From a virus: 35,846 bases of DNA. Below, piece after piece: positions 6,188 to 14,523 of the stretch (the stretch's first letter is position 1; each line of letters opens with the position of its first letter). The stretch is taken from positions 1 through 35,846 of the IMG/VR virus record IMGVR_UViG_3300046360_000144. One strand, 5' to 3'. The notes under the pieces were generated by a model. It searched no databases, was not told the DNA's origin, and was given only the letters and a program-made list of their open reading frames with translations. A program made the position numbers and the translations under genes.

Positions 6188-6463
6188 ATGGATACAGGGA
6201 GCATGAAAAATGCTATTACTTTATTGGTGCTTTTGCCAATAATGACATGTTGCTCAGATAAACAAGATATAGAGATCATTAAAGTTACTCGTATAACTCC
6301 AGAAATGGTGCCAGCGCTTCTAGCATCGATACGGGTATCGTCGATACGGCGACAACCTAGGATTGCAAGAGAAAACAACTTCTCGTTTGAACCGGGCATG
6401 GGTAGTGATGCGTTTGTTACAGCTTTAAGTGCTTCCCGTGACTGGTTGGATGAACATAAGTAA
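6188..6463 (+). CDS. Small exported protein, possible lipoprotein (91 aa)
   Basis: The ATG at 6188 has AAGGAAG upstream. A hydrophobic stretch (NAITLLVLLPIMTCCSD) ends in two Cys, resembling a lipoprotein signal, although the residues before Cys (I-M-T) are not an ideal lipobox. The mature part is basic in the middle (RVSSIRRQPRIAREN). Phage outer-membrane spanins are small lipoproteins of this size, but no inner-membrane partner is visible, so spanin is only a possibility. It is the last gene before a strong terminator at 6489-6529. Confidence 0.55.
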   Translation: MDTGSMKNAITLLVLLPIMTCCSDKQDIEIIKVTRITPEMVPALLASIRVSSIRRQPRIARENNFSFEPGMGSDAFVTALSASRDWLDEHK

Positions 6464-6488
6464 AATATGGAATCATATTCCATACATT

Positions 6489-6529
6489 AAGAAGGGCACC
6501 GCGATAGTCTAATTCTCAGTGCCCTTCTT
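6489..6529 (+). terminator. Intrinsic terminator ahead of the terminase gene
   Basis: An 11-bp perfect stem (AAGAAGGGCAC 6489-6499, GTGCCCTTCTT 6519-6529) is followed by TTCT. A smaller 7-bp hairpin (ATGGAAT/ATTCCAT, 6467-6483) precedes it. Together they close the small-gene operon, so terL needs its own promoter; TATGAT at 6556-6561 is a possible -10 but no good -35 is present. Confidence 0.75.
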
Positions 6530-6584
6530 TTCTAGAATAAATTCATGAATATTGTTATGATACTCTCACTAGAAAAGGAGAATC

Positions 6585-9500
6585 ATGAATTTAGATATCG
6601 AGACAAAAATACAACTTAATAAATTTGTTCCGCGTCCATATCAACGTCCAATTTGTGATGCTTTTGAGAATAAACATTTTAAGAAGTTAATATGCGTGAT
6701 GCCAAGACGGTGTATATCTGGCAATACTCATATAACGATGTCTGATGGATCTTGGAAATTTCTTAAAGACGTTGTTCCTGGGGATAAGGTATTATCTTGG
6801 GATGGTAATAAGTTAGTGACAGATATTGTTAAAGATGTTTGGTCGACAGGAATTAAGAAAACTAAATCTGTTAGGTCTGGTTCATATCTTCCTGTTGTTA
6901 CATCTGATAATCATGTATTTGCTAGTACGACATCTATCTCTTCATGTGTAAGTTGGTTAGAGATATCGAAAACAAATAAGCATAGAAGTCTTCTACAGTA
7001 TGCAGGAATTAAGAGTGGTTTGTTACATGATTTGCGGGTAGCTGAATTTCTTGGGTTTATGTTATCTGATGGTTATTGTTCTGGTGATCAGCAGGCAAAA
7101 TTTACCAACATTAATACTGATATTCTTGATCGAGTTGAATGTTTAACCAAAGAATTATTTGATATTAAAGTAAGGCGTATACCTAATGGTAATGCATTTG
7201 ATTTAAGGTTTTCAAATGGTACTACGGGTGGTGGTGCTTTTAAGAATCCAGTTAAAGAATTTTTTAAGTTACATGATATTAATATGCAAAAGTCTGTTAG
7301 AAGGCTACCTGCTATAATCTGGAGCTTTGATGAGCAGTCAATTCTTTGTTTCTTTTCTGCTTTAATTTCTGGTGATGGAAATATATTTGCTCACGCTGAA
7401 GGGTTTACGGCAAAAGATACTGGTCATGAAATTAATCCTAGCGTTGAGATTACTCTTAATTGTGGTCAGAGTTATTTATATGGTTGGGATATATATTGGC
7501 TTCTTAGGAAGATTGGTATTGTTTCACAAGTTCCATATCTTGAGAAGCAATCAAACTGGAAAATAAAAATAGCAAAAGGTCTTGGTGTTAGAAAGTTATT
7601 ATCAGCAACAACGATTTGTGGAAAAGTAGATGCTCAAAAAAAAGCATTAGATGCAACTCAATTCATTACAAAGTCTACAAAAATCATTAAGGGTTGTTTT
7701 AGATCTCGATTTAAGATTCATGATTTAGATGAAGAAGAACTTTATGACCTTGAAACAGAAACGCATCATAACTTTATAGCTAATGGATATCTTGTACATA
7801 ATAGTGGGAAAGATATTGTTGCCTGGAACTTAATGATTCGAGCGGCAATAAGACGTGTCGGTTTATATGTGTATGCTCTTCCTTCGGCTGTTCAAGCTCG
7901 AAGAGTATTATTTGATGGTATTACCTTATCAGGTCAGAAGTTTTTAGATTTTATCCCGCATGAGTTAATTCAAAGTATTAATATTCAGCAGATGAAAGTC
8001 ACGCTCATCAATAATAGCACGATTATATTTACTGGTAGTGAGAATTATGATGCACTTCGTGGTACAAACCCTCTAGGTGTTGTTATCAGTGAAGCTGCAT
8101 ACACACACCCTCAGTTTTATCCAACGATTAGACCAGCGCTTCTTGCAAGTGATGGTTTTGTTATTTTGATCAGTACACCTTTTGGTGAGAATCACTTTTA
8201 TACGTTGTATCAAATTGCTAAAGATAATCCAGATGATTGGTATTCATGTTTTATGACGATCAATGATACAAATCACGTATCAGCTGAAGAGATTGAGCGA
8301 GAAATTGAATCTGGTGAGATTAGTCCAGATATGGCGGAACAAGAATATCGCTGCTTTCCTGCGGGTCAATCAGTCTTGATGAGTGATGGTGTAAAAAATA
8401 TTGAAGATGTAAAGCCTGATGATTTATGTATTTCTCATTCTGGTCGTATTCGTAAAGTTTTGGGTGTTATCTCTAGCCATTATGATGGCGATTTAATTGA
8501 AATTAGTTCTTATGGATCATCGGAAGTTATTAAATGTACTCCTAATCATCCTATAAGAATTCTTGATGCAACCACTCAGACGTATTCATGGAAAAATGCT
8601 GGAAGTATTACAGAGAAAGACTTGCTCGTGTTTCCAAAAATGATAATCAAAAATAACTTTAGCTTGGTTTCATATGAGCTTTGCATGCTTATAGCGTGGT
8701 ATATAACAGAAGGTAGTTCTTTCCAGAATGGTCTTGCGTATAGTGTTGGAAAAGAAGAAGAAGTTGAAAGAGTTACTTTATTGTTAAGTAAATTAAATAC
8801 TGAGTACTCTTTAATGTCGGTTGAAAATTCGAAATGTGTTAATATTGTTGTGTATAATACTCAGCTGGTTGATTTTTTTAAGTCGTTTTGTGGCACACAA
8901 TCAAACAATAAATATATACCATTTTCTCTTATTTCTGGATTTGAAGAAGAGTTTTTCTTTGAATTAATGAAAGGTGATGGGTGTTATTCTGAATCTGGAT
9001 ATAGTAAAAAATATAGTTATACAACAGTTAGTAAATCTCTTGCTTATCAAGTTCAGATACTAGCTAATTCATTGCCTATGGGGTTTGCTGCGGGCATTAC
9101 TGAGCGTGCTCCATACATTGGTAATATTGAAGGAAGATTTGTTAATTGCCAAAGATCATATTCAGTTCAAATAACAATTCCTCCTGTTGGAAGAAAAGTT
9201 AAACATAATTGGCTAAGGAGAGCTAAGAATGGAATTGGCGCTAAGATTAAGTCTATAGGAAAGTCTCATTATTCTGGTACGGTATATAATTTTCAGGTTC
9301 AGTATGATGAATCTTATGTTATTGCTGGAAGGGCTGTTCATAATTGTTCGTTTGGAATTGGTGCAATTGGTGCGTATTATGCTACCTATTTGAATCGTAT
9401 GGAGCTTAATAACCAAGTAGGTCTTGTTGACTGGGAACCAAATTACCCAGTTCATAGTGCATGGGATATTGGAGTTCGTGATTCAACTGCTATTTTAATG

Positions 9501-10853
9501 TTTCAAGTTATTGGTCGTCAAGTAAATATTATTGATATGTATCAGAAGTCGGATGTGGGACTCGAGCATTATATTAATGTTTTACAAAATAAGCCGTATA
9601 CCTGGGGAAAACACATTGCTCCTCATGATATTGCGGTGCGTGAGTTTACATCTGGTGGATTATCTCGATTTGAGAAAGCAGCACAACTTGGTATTAAATT
9701 TATCATTGCACCAAATATTTCTATTATGGATGGTATTGAATCGGTGCGTACAACACTTCCTCGGGTGTATGTAGATAATAATAGATGTAAGACGCTTGTT
9801 GCTGCGCTTCGTAACTATAGAAAGCAATATGATGCAGCAACAAAAACATATAAGCCACAACCGCTTCATGATGAGAATTCACATATATGTTTTACTTCTG
9901 ATACATTGGTATTGACGCATACCGGTATGCGTCAGATAATAGATCTTGATGATGGTGATAAAGTTTTAACATTGCGAGGTTGGTCTAAATGCACGAAAGC
10001 AATCAAAACCAAAGAAAATGTGAGCATTGTGGAAGTTTTGTTCAAAGATGGTACACGAGTGAAATGTACGCCGGATCATTTATTTCTGACGGAGAGCGGG
10101 TGGAAATCCGCAGAATCCCTAATGAAGGGTTCCTTGATCCAATCTACCTTGACGGAATCACTCAATATTTTAACGGAATTTTGTATAAAAAATGGCCTCG
10201 AGAGAGATATTATTCAAGAGGTGGGGATAGATTGCATCGAGACGTTTGGAGATCAGCTTTTGGAGAAATCCCTAAAAATACGCATATTCATCACCGGGAT
10301 AATAACATTAATAACAACTCGCTTTCAAATCTTGAATGTATCGATTCTTTTGAGCATCTTAAATTACCTCGACCTAATAGTAAAGGATTTAGTGGAAAAG
10401 CACGGTATGCGGCTGCTGAATGGCATAGATCTGAAGATGGTAGATTGTGGCATAGAAGACATGCTCAAAAATATGCAGTGTGGGAAAAATTTAAACGAGA
10501 GCCTAGAAACTGTTTGTATTGCTCTAAAGAGTTTGACTGCCTTATTAGAAAAATCAATTTCCAAAAGTTTTGTCACCCAAATTGCAAAGCCTCTTATTAT
10601 AGAAAGCGTAAGCTTGCTTCAAAATAAAGAGGATGTTTGGGATATATCAGTTCCTGATTTTCATCATTTTTCTCTTTCTAATGGAGCTATTGTGCATAAT
10701 TGTGATGCTTTACGATATTTATGCTTAACGCTTCCAAAGGTTCAAAATCAATCAAATCCAGAAGCGCTTGAGCGTCGATTCAATGAGGCTGTCTATGGAA
10801 ATCCAGATATATCTAAAAGTAATTTCTTTAATGATCCAGTTGATCGATATTAA
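6585..10853 (+). CDS. terL: Terminase large subunit precursor with three inteins
   Basis: The 1422-residue frame encodes a terminase of 456 residues after removal of three inteins (6711-7802, 8352-9344, 9888-10700). The extein shows the Walker A site split as MPRR/SGKDIVAWN. The Walker B-like strand reads GVVISEAAY, with Ser in place of the usual Asp before the catalytic Glu. The coupling motif is FVILISTPFG. The RuvC-like nuclease has Asp in SAWDIGVRD (near 9465), in IAPHDIAV and in CDALRY (10704). The protein is the ATP motor that packages DNA and cuts it at headful ends. Start: ATG 6585 after AAAAGGAG. Inteins sit at the ATP site, at the linker between ATPase and nuclease, and directly before the last nuclease Asp, the kind of conserved sites inteins favour. 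Without splicing, both active sites are interrupted. Confidence 0.93.
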   Translation: MNLDIETKIQLNKFVPRPYQRPICDAFENKHFKKLICVMPRRCISGNTHITMSDGSWKFLKDVVPGDKVLSWDGNKLVTDIVKDVWSTGIKKTKSVRSGSYLPVVTSDNHVFASTTSISSCVSWLEISKTNKHRSLLQYAGIKSGLLHDLRVAEFLGFMLSDGYCSGDQQAKFTNINTDILDRVECLTKELFDIKVRRIPNGNAFDLRFSNGTTGGGAFKNPVKEFFKLHDINMQKSVRRLPAIIWSFDEQSILCFFSALISGDGNIFAHAEGFTAKDTGHEINPSVEITLNCGQSYLYGWDIYWLLRKIGIVSQVPYLEKQSNWKIKIAKGLGVRKLLSATTICGKVDAQKKALDATQFITKSTKIIKGCFRSRFKIHDLDEEELYDLETETHHNFIANGYLVHNSGKDIVAWNLMIRAAIRRVGLYVYALPSAVQARRVLFDGITLSGQKFLDFIPHELIQSINIQQMKVTLINNSTIIFTGSENYDALRGTNPLGVVISEAAYTHPQFYPTIRPALLASDGFVILISTPFGENHFYTLYQIAKDNPDDWYSCFMTINDTNHVSAEEIEREIESGEISPDMAEQEYRCFPAGQSVLMSDGVKNIEDVKPDDLCISHSGRIRKVLGVISSHYDGDLIEISSYGSSEVIKCTPNHPIRILDATTQTYSWKNAGSITEKDLLVFPKMIIKNNFSLVSYELCMLIAWYITEGSSFQNGLAYSVGKEEEVERVTLLLSKLNTEYSLMSVENSKCVNIVVYNTQLVDFFKSFCGTQSNNKYIPFSLISGFEEEFFFELMKGDGCYSESGYSKKYSYTTVSKSLAYQVQILANSLPMGFAAGITERAPYIGNIEGRFVNCQRSYSVQITIPPVGRKVKHNWLRRAKNGIGAKIKSIGKSHYSGTVYNFQVQYDESYVIAGRAVHNCSFGIGAIGAYYATYLNRMELNNQVGLVDWEPNYPVHSAWDIGVRDSTAILMFQVIGRQVNIIDMYQKSDVGLEHYINVLQNKPYTWGKHIAPHDIAVREFTSGGLSRFEKAAQLGIKFIIAPNISIMDGIESVRTTLPRVYVDNNRCKTLVAALRNYRKQYDAATKTYKPQPLHDENSHICFTSDTLVLTHTGMRQIIDLDDGDKVLTLRGWSKCTKAIKTKENVSIVEVLFKDGTRVKCTPDHLFLTESGWKSAESLMKGSLIQSTLTESLNILTEFCIKNGLERDIIQEVGIDCIETFGDQLLEKSLKIRIFITGIITLITTRFQILNVSILLSILNYLDLIVKDLVEKHGMRLLNGIDLKMVDCGIEDMLKNMQCGKNLNESLETVCIALKSLTALLEKSISKSFVTQIAKPLIIESVSLLQNKEDVWDISVPDFHHFSLSNGAIVHNCDALRYLCLTLPKVQNQSNPEALERRFNEAVYGNPDISKSNFFNDPVDRY
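6711..7802 (+). other. Intein 1 of terminase (364 aa, LAGLIDADG type), in the Walker A site
   Basis: The intein begins at Cys (CISGNTHITM, block A) and ends LVHN, followed by Ser as the first extein residue. Block B has VTSDNH, with the TxxH pattern. The central part has two LAGLIDADG-like helices, EFLGFMLSDGYCSGD and FFSALISGDGNIF, so a homing endonuclease is included. Block F reads HNFIANGYLVHN with the penultimate His and terminal Asn needed for splicing. All catalytic positions appear intact. Confidence 0.9.
8352..9344 (+). other. Intein 2 of terminase (331 aa, LAGLIDADG type)
   Basis: It begins CFPAGQSVLM and ends GRAVHN before extein Cys. Block B is KCTPNHPIRI. The endonuclease helices are MLIAWYITEGSS and FFELMKGDGCYSE; the acidic residue of the first is Glu. 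Block F is YNFQVQYDESYVIAGRAVHN. The spliced junction gives EYR-CSFGIG. Splicing residues are complete. Confidence 0.9.
9888..10700 (+). other. Intein 3 of terminase (271 aa) with an out-of-frame HNH gene in its middle
   Basis: Block A is CFTSDTLVLTHTG; block B is KCTPDHLFLTESG; the C-terminal block is DISVPDFHHFSLSNGAIVHN, then extein Cys. The splicing blocks are complete, but the 160 or so residues between them match no endonuclease. That stretch is the terminase-frame reading of an HNH gene coded in another frame (9989-10627). The spliced junction gives SHI-CDALRY, directly at the last nuclease Asp. Confidence 0.88.
9989..10627 (+). CDS. HNH homing endonuclease nested out of frame inside intein 3
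   Basis: The 212-residue protein is read two bases out of register with the terminase frame. The HNH core is RLHRDVWRSAFGEIPKNTHI followed by HHRDNNINNNSLSNLECI and FEHLKL: the two His and the Asn of the motif are present. Downstream are AAEWHRSEDGRLWHRRHAQ, usual in this family, and a C-terminal zinc finger (CLYCSKEF, FCHPNCKASYYRKRK). The N-terminus also has CEHCG. The ATG at 9989 follows GAGG (9976-9979) with a 9-base spacing, so independent translation is plausible. The stop at 10627 lies right before the intein's C-terminal block. It probably makes the intein mobile by cutting intein-less terminase genes. The first 50 codons overlap intein block B, which is also conserved, so this stretch is truly dual coding. 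Confidence 0.85.
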   Translation: MHESNQNQRKCEHCGSFVQRWYTSEMYAGSFISDGERVEIRRIPNEGFLDPIYLDGITQYFNGILYKKWPRERYYSRGGDRLHRDVWRSAFGEIPKNTHIHHRDNNINNNSLSNLECIDSFEHLKLPRPNSKGFSGKARYAAAEWHRSEDGRLWHRRHAQKYAVWEKFKREPRNCLYCSKEFDCLIRKINFQKFCHPNCKASYYRKRKLASK

Positions 10854-10855
10854 TC

Positions 10856-10884
10856 ATTGTTTAACAAGCTTATAGCTTAACAAT
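10856..10884 (+). terminator. Hairpin after terminase
   Basis: ATTGTT/AACAAT and AAGCT/AGCTT pair as one bulged stem with a TAT loop, followed by CTCATTATTT. It could weaken transcription between terL and the next gene, whose start is 20 bases downstream. A weak terminator at most. Confidence 0.4.
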
Positions 10885-10904
10885 CTCATTATTTAGGAGT
10901 AATC

Positions 10905-11408
10905 ATGGTTCAAAAAGATTTTAACTGCCTTGATAAGAACATTAAGAGGGTATCACATTCTTTGCAGGAATTATTTACATGTATTGATGATATTTTATCT
11001 CGAGATAATAAAGCCTTTGATATTAATTTTTTGGATAAAGAGTATGTGTTTCATCCGCCGTCTACTTGTGTTGAGCGTAATCGTATGCAGATTAAGCGTA
11101 AAGAATTAATTCATAAAATATTAAAAAAATGCTCAAGAGATCTGATATCAAAGTTGCAGACTTCTTTAAGTAAATCACTCAAAGATGATGATATTGTGAA
11201 ATGCTGGGAAATGGTATTTGCATTTTCAATGGGAGAAGACCCTCGTAATCATCAGTTTAAGAAAGATTCTATTAAAGGCAAAGATATTAAAGATGTTGTA
11301 GCTAACCATGAAGTCGGTACTCTTGGTGTTCAAACTATACCGCTTGATCAAGAGAGTGCTCACATTAAACATCAAAATCCGAATTTATATATAGATAGTG
11401 CAGAGTAG
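10905..11408 (+). CDS. Hypothetical protein (167 aa) between terminase and portal
   Basis: The ATG at 10905 follows TTAGGAG. The product is charged and mostly helical (KRVSHSLQELFTCIDDILSR, then KELIHKILKKCSRDLISKLQ). It has a basic middle and a less ordered C-terminal third ending NPNLYIDSAE. There is no membrane segment. The location between terL and portal suggests a packaging or head-assembly accessory. No family is recognised. Confidence 0.65.
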   Translation: MVQKDFNCLDKNIKRVSHSLQELFTCIDDILSRDNKAFDINFLDKEYVFHPPSTCVERNRMQIKRKELIHKILKKCSRDLISKLQTSLSKSLKDDDIVKCWEMVFAFSMGEDPRNHQFKKDSIKGKDIKDVVANHEVGTLGVQTIPLDQESAHIKHQNPNLYIDSAE

Positions 11409-11412
11409 TAAT

Positions 11413-11763
11413 ATGTTTAAAAAGATTAAAAATTGGCTCCATACTTTTAAGTTACTCCATATAGATTCAGGTGTTGAGGCAATCTCAAAGGCATCGGTGA
11501 CTCAAGAAGATCCTACTGCTATTGCTGCAGTTAAGCGTGTTCGTAATATCTTTAAAGAAAATATAAATGATATAAATACAAAAGCTTTAAAACCTCATGA
11601 TGCAAAGTGCAAAGATCCATTAATGTGTGCCAAGAATAAATGCTTTAAATGGTCTGCTGATAAGATTGCATCAAAAGAATATGTTGTTGAAGATGAAAAA
11701 GCGGTTACAGTTAGAACAAAAAGAAATATGCGTATAGTAAGGAGTATGAATAAAGATAAGTAG
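11413..11763 (+). CDS. Hypothetical basic protein with Cys cluster (116 aa)
   Basis: I prefer ATG 11413, 4 bases after the previous stop, although an in-frame GTG lies at 11398. The N-terminus MFKKIKNWLHTFKLLHI could form an amphipathic helix. Residues around 67-80 hold CKDPLMCAKNKCFKW, three Cys with spacing that could bind metal. The C-terminus is basic (RTKRNMRIVRSMNKDK). It is probably coupled to the preceding gene and followed by hairpins in front of the portal gene. Function unknown. Confidence 0.6.
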   Translation: MFKKIKNWLHTFKLLHIDSGVEAISKASVTQEDPTAIAAVKRVRNIFKENINDINTKALKPHDAKCKDPLMCAKNKCFKWSADKIASKEYVVEDEKAVTVRTKRNMRIVRSMNKDK

Positions 11764-11841
11764 CTACTTGCAAGCAATGCTTGTAAGAAATGCTTGCGTA
11801 GCAATACTTGCTTTAATGTTACTCCAATTCTAGAATTGGAG
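11763..11841 (+). promoter_or_regulatory. Tandem dyads in the portal leader
   Basis: The first structure pairs GCTAC-GCAAGCA (11763-11776) with TGCTTGC-GTAGC (11791-11802). The second is a perfect 20-base palindrome, CTCCAATTCTAGAATTGGAG (11822-11841). They lie between the Cys-cluster gene and the portal start at 11885. Functions could be termination, RNA processing or protein binding; the palindrome lacks a T-run. Confidence 0.45.
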
Positions 11842-11884
11842 CATATGTGACATATTGGTCAATTCAAATAATTGGAGATTATCT

Positions 11885-13936
11885 ATGCCTTTATTCCCAC
11901 AGTTGGCCCCGAACGTATATTATGATGAAAAGCATCAGGGTATTCTAAGTAGGATGGAGAGTTTCTATGCCGAGGCTATAACAATTAATCAATCATTTTG
12001 GGGTGAAGCGGATACAGATACCCGATTTGAAGTAGGTGATCAGACTTTATGGACTGATTTGTATGGTAATTTGCCAGCAAATAGACGTAAACAATTTAAC
12101 TTTAATAGAATTCGACGCGTCATTAATATGATATCAGGACATCAACGCAAGAATCGTAAATCAACGATTGTTGTGCCGGTTGAAAATGGTGACGCGGAGA
12201 CCGCTGATCAGTTCACTAAGATAATGCTATGGGTTAATAACCAAGAGAATGTTTTAGAGACTATTTCAGAATCATTTCATGGAGCTCTTGTTACAGGCAT
12301 GAACTTTTTGCATGTATGGGTCGATTATAGAAGCGATCCAGTATCTGGTAATATCAAAGTTGATAATTGCAGTTACAATGCATTTCTTGTTGATCCGTAT
12401 TTTAGAAAAGCTGATTTGTCTGATTGTAATGCTATATGGAAGCGATCATTCTTGACAAAAAGAGAATGCATATCGCTTCTTCCTGATCAATCAGATGAGA
12501 TACTTGGTCTTACGGGTAATGATTCAGGTACTGGTCGTGATGGTAAATTTCAATTTATGCCAGAGTCATATAATTATGGGTATAAGAATTTATTAACATA
12601 TGATGAATTTTATTATCGTGATTATCGTTCTCAAAAGATGCTTGTTGATTCACAGAGCGGTGAAACGTTTGAGTGGACAACTAATAATGATGAAGGTTTA
12701 AAAGCGTTTCTTGATCAGTATCCTCAGATTACAGTTATTGAAAGTGAAGTTCCAACCGTACGACTTGCTATCGTTGTTCAAGGCAAGGTTCTGTATGATG
12801 GGCCAAATCCAATTGGAATTGATCAATATCCATTTGTTCCGGTTCTTGCGTATTATAATCCACAAATGCCCTATTTCCCGAATCGTATTCAAGGTGTAGT
12901 TCGTGGTTTAAGAGATGCTCAGTATCTTTATAATCGTCGTCGTATTATTGAACTTGAGATTTTAGAATCTCAGATTAATTCTGGATGGATATATAAAGAG
13001 AACGCTCTTGTTAATCCAAAGGATGTATTTTTATCAGGTCAAGGTCGTGGTCTTGCTCTTAAAGATGAAGCGAATATGACTGATGTTCAACAAATTCAGC
13101 CGCCGCAAGTACCTGCGTCAATGATACAATTGTCTGAACTTTTAGCTCGTGAAGTTATGGAGATATCTGGTGTTAATGAAGAACTTCTAGGTTCTGCTAT
13201 AGATGATAAAGCTGGTGTGTTATCGATGCTTCGTCAGGGCGCTGGTCTTACGACATTACAGGTCTTATTTGATCAACTTGATCGTTCACAAAGACAACTT
13301 GGCAAGATTATCATTGATATTGTGCAAGCAAATTTTACTCCTGGAAAAATTAAAAAGATATTAGGGGATCAGGAGGAGCTGTCTCCGCAGTTTTATAATA
13401 AAGCGTTTGGTAAATATAATTCAGCAATTGAAGATGGTCTTAATACGACAACTCAGCAGCAAATGCAATTTGCTCAGATGTTACAACTTCGTGATGCTGG
13501 AGTTCCAATTACCACTGCTGATTTATTGGAATCTGCAACAATTCAAGGCAAGAAGAAGATTATTGAAAATGCAGTTAAGCAAGAGCAACAACAAGCTCAA
13601 ATGCAACAAATTCAAATGCAAACAACAATGCAAGAACAACAAGCTCGTATTGATTTGACTAAGGCTCGTGCTATTGCAGATGAAGGTCTTGGTGCTGAGC
13701 GTTATAGCAGAATTGAAGAAAATAAGGCTCTTGCGGTTGAGCGTATAGCAGAGGCTAGTAAAGATAAAGAAGCGGCTCTACTTAATTTTGTTAAGGCTCT
13801 TAAAGAGATGGAAAGTCTTGATATTGATCATCTTACGCGTCTTTTAGCATTACAGAAAGTAGTTGAAGAAAAAAATAAACCAATGAATAATGAATCGTCA
13901 GTAGAAAATCTACAAATGACTCCTCAATCTATTTGA
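11885..13936 (+). CDS. Portal protein (P22 gp1-like)
   Basis: The ATG at 11885 follows TTGGAG and is preferred over an in-frame TTG at 11855. The 683-residue product matches portals of P22-like podoviruses: an N-terminal region with NFNRIRRVINMISGHQRKNR, the core FHGALVTGMNFLHVWVDY, and SYNAFLVDPYF, then YPFVPVLAYYNPQMPYFPNR and RGLRDAQYLYNRRR. Around residue 410 is VMEISGVNEELLG, typical of the clip/stem region. The last 150 residues are Gln- and Glu-rich helices (KQEQQQAQMQQIQMQTTMQ), like the barrel helices of P22. A dodecameric ring of it would form the DNA channel at one head vertex and dock the terminase. Confidence 0.9.
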   Translation: MPLFPQLAPNVYYDEKHQGILSRMESFYAEAITINQSFWGEADTDTRFEVGDQTLWTDLYGNLPANRRKQFNFNRIRRVINMISGHQRKNRKSTIVVPVENGDAETADQFTKIMLWVNNQENVLETISESFHGALVTGMNFLHVWVDYRSDPVSGNIKVDNCSYNAFLVDPYFRKADLSDCNAIWKRSFLTKRECISLLPDQSDEILGLTGNDSGTGRDGKFQFMPESYNYGYKNLLTYDEFYYRDYRSQKMLVDSQSGETFEWTTNNDEGLKAFLDQYPQITVIESEVPTVRLAIVVQGKVLYDGPNPIGIDQYPFVPVLAYYNPQMPYFPNRIQGVVRGLRDAQYLYNRRRIIELEILESQINSGWIYKENALVNPKDVFLSGQGRGLALKDEANMTDVQQIQPPQVPASMIQLSELLAREVMEISGVNEELLGSAIDDKAGVLSMLRQGAGLTTLQVLFDQLDRSQRQLGKIIIDIVQANFTPGKIKKILGDQEELSPQFYNKAFGKYNSAIEDGLNTTTQQQMQFAQMLQLRDAGVPITTADLLESATIQGKKKIIENAVKQEQQQAQMQQIQMQTTMQEQQARIDLTKARAIADEGLGAERYSRIEENKALAVERIAEASKDKEAALLNFVKALKEMESLDIDHLTRLLALQKVVEEKNKPMNNESSVENLQMTPQSI

Positions 13937-13991
13937 TAGAGGTACTTTTATAACCTTGACGGGTTACCGTCATTATCAAAAAGGGTCCACT

Positions 13992-14267
13992 ATGGCAAAA
14001 AAAAGACACTATTCATCACATCTTGGTGAAGGCAGCTACGAAGGTCCATTAAACAAAGCTCGTAAAGAAGAGCGCAAAGACTTTATGATGCTTTCAGAAG
14101 ATCATTCAGCTCCTGCAAATCTTCCACAAGATGTAAAATATCATGCATGGCCAAAAGTTGGTCATTATGCTAATTTTGAGTCTGATGACACTATTCGTGG
14201 CATTGATGATCAAATGAATGCAGATGGTGCTCAAATGGCTCGTCGTAAAGCCGGCAATAAGTGGTAA
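13992..14267 (+). CDS. Small conserved-looking head-region protein (91 aa)
   Basis: The start ATG 13992 has AAGGG upstream. A short hairpin (TGACGG-GTTA-CCGTCA, 13957-13972) lies in the leader. The protein is hydrophilic, begins AKKRHYSSHLGEGSYEGP and ends MARRKAGNKW. It is aromatic- and Gly-containing rather than low-complexity, which argues for a conserved structured protein. It sits between portal and scaffold, so a minor virion or assembly factor is likely. I cannot name the family. Confidence 0.6.
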   Translation: MAKKRHYSSHLGEGSYEGPLNKARKEERKDFMMLSEDHSAPANLPQDVKYHAWPKVGHYANFESDDTIRGIDDQMNADGAQMARRKAGNKW

Positions 14268-14312
14268 GACCACCCGTTATAATTGTTCTAGTATAATCGT
14301 AGGGAAGTTATA

Positions 14313-14462
14313 ATGGCGACAATGATACGGCCTGCTGGAAAAGCTAAAAAAATTGCTTATTCTATCTTGGGTGTTCCTGGAGCAATTCAAGAAAAGAAGA
14401 CAGCAAAACAAAAAGAAATTGATCGTCGATTACTTTTTGAAAATACAGCTCGAGTTCGGTAA
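14313..14462 (+). CDS. Small basic protein (49 aa)
   Basis: The ATG at 14313 is preceded by AGGGAAG, one of the better ribosome-binding sites in the window. The 49-residue product (MATMIRPAGKAKKIAYSILG, then IQEKKTAKQKEIDRRLLFEN) is basic and helical. It ends 5 bases before a very strong hairpin. It is probably a minor head or DNA-binding protein; no family is recognised. Confidence 0.6.
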   Translation: MATMIRPAGKAKKIAYSILGVPGAIQEKKTAKQKEIDRRLLFENTARVR

Positions 14463-14467
14463 TAAGC

Positions 14468-14501
14468 AAAGCAAGGGTATGAATCATCATACCCTTGCTT
14501 T
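14468..14501 (+). terminator. Very strong hairpin
   Basis: A perfect 15-bp stem (AAAGCAAGGGTATGA/TCATACCCTTGCTTT) surrounds a 4-base loop (ATCA). Only a short T-run follows, so termination may be partial; it could also stabilise the upstream mRNA. The next gene starts at 14524. Confidence 0.75.
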
Positions 14502-14523
14502 ACGTCATACTAATAGGAAGATA

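Noticed and set aside
9213-9869. Other alternative frames in terminase
   Set aside because: Short, without domains or ribosome sites; only the HNH frame has family motifs.
14353-14523. Upstream extension of the Lys-rich gene
   Set aside because: It passes through the gene at 14313 and a 15-bp hairpin; the ATG at 14524 has a good ribosome site.
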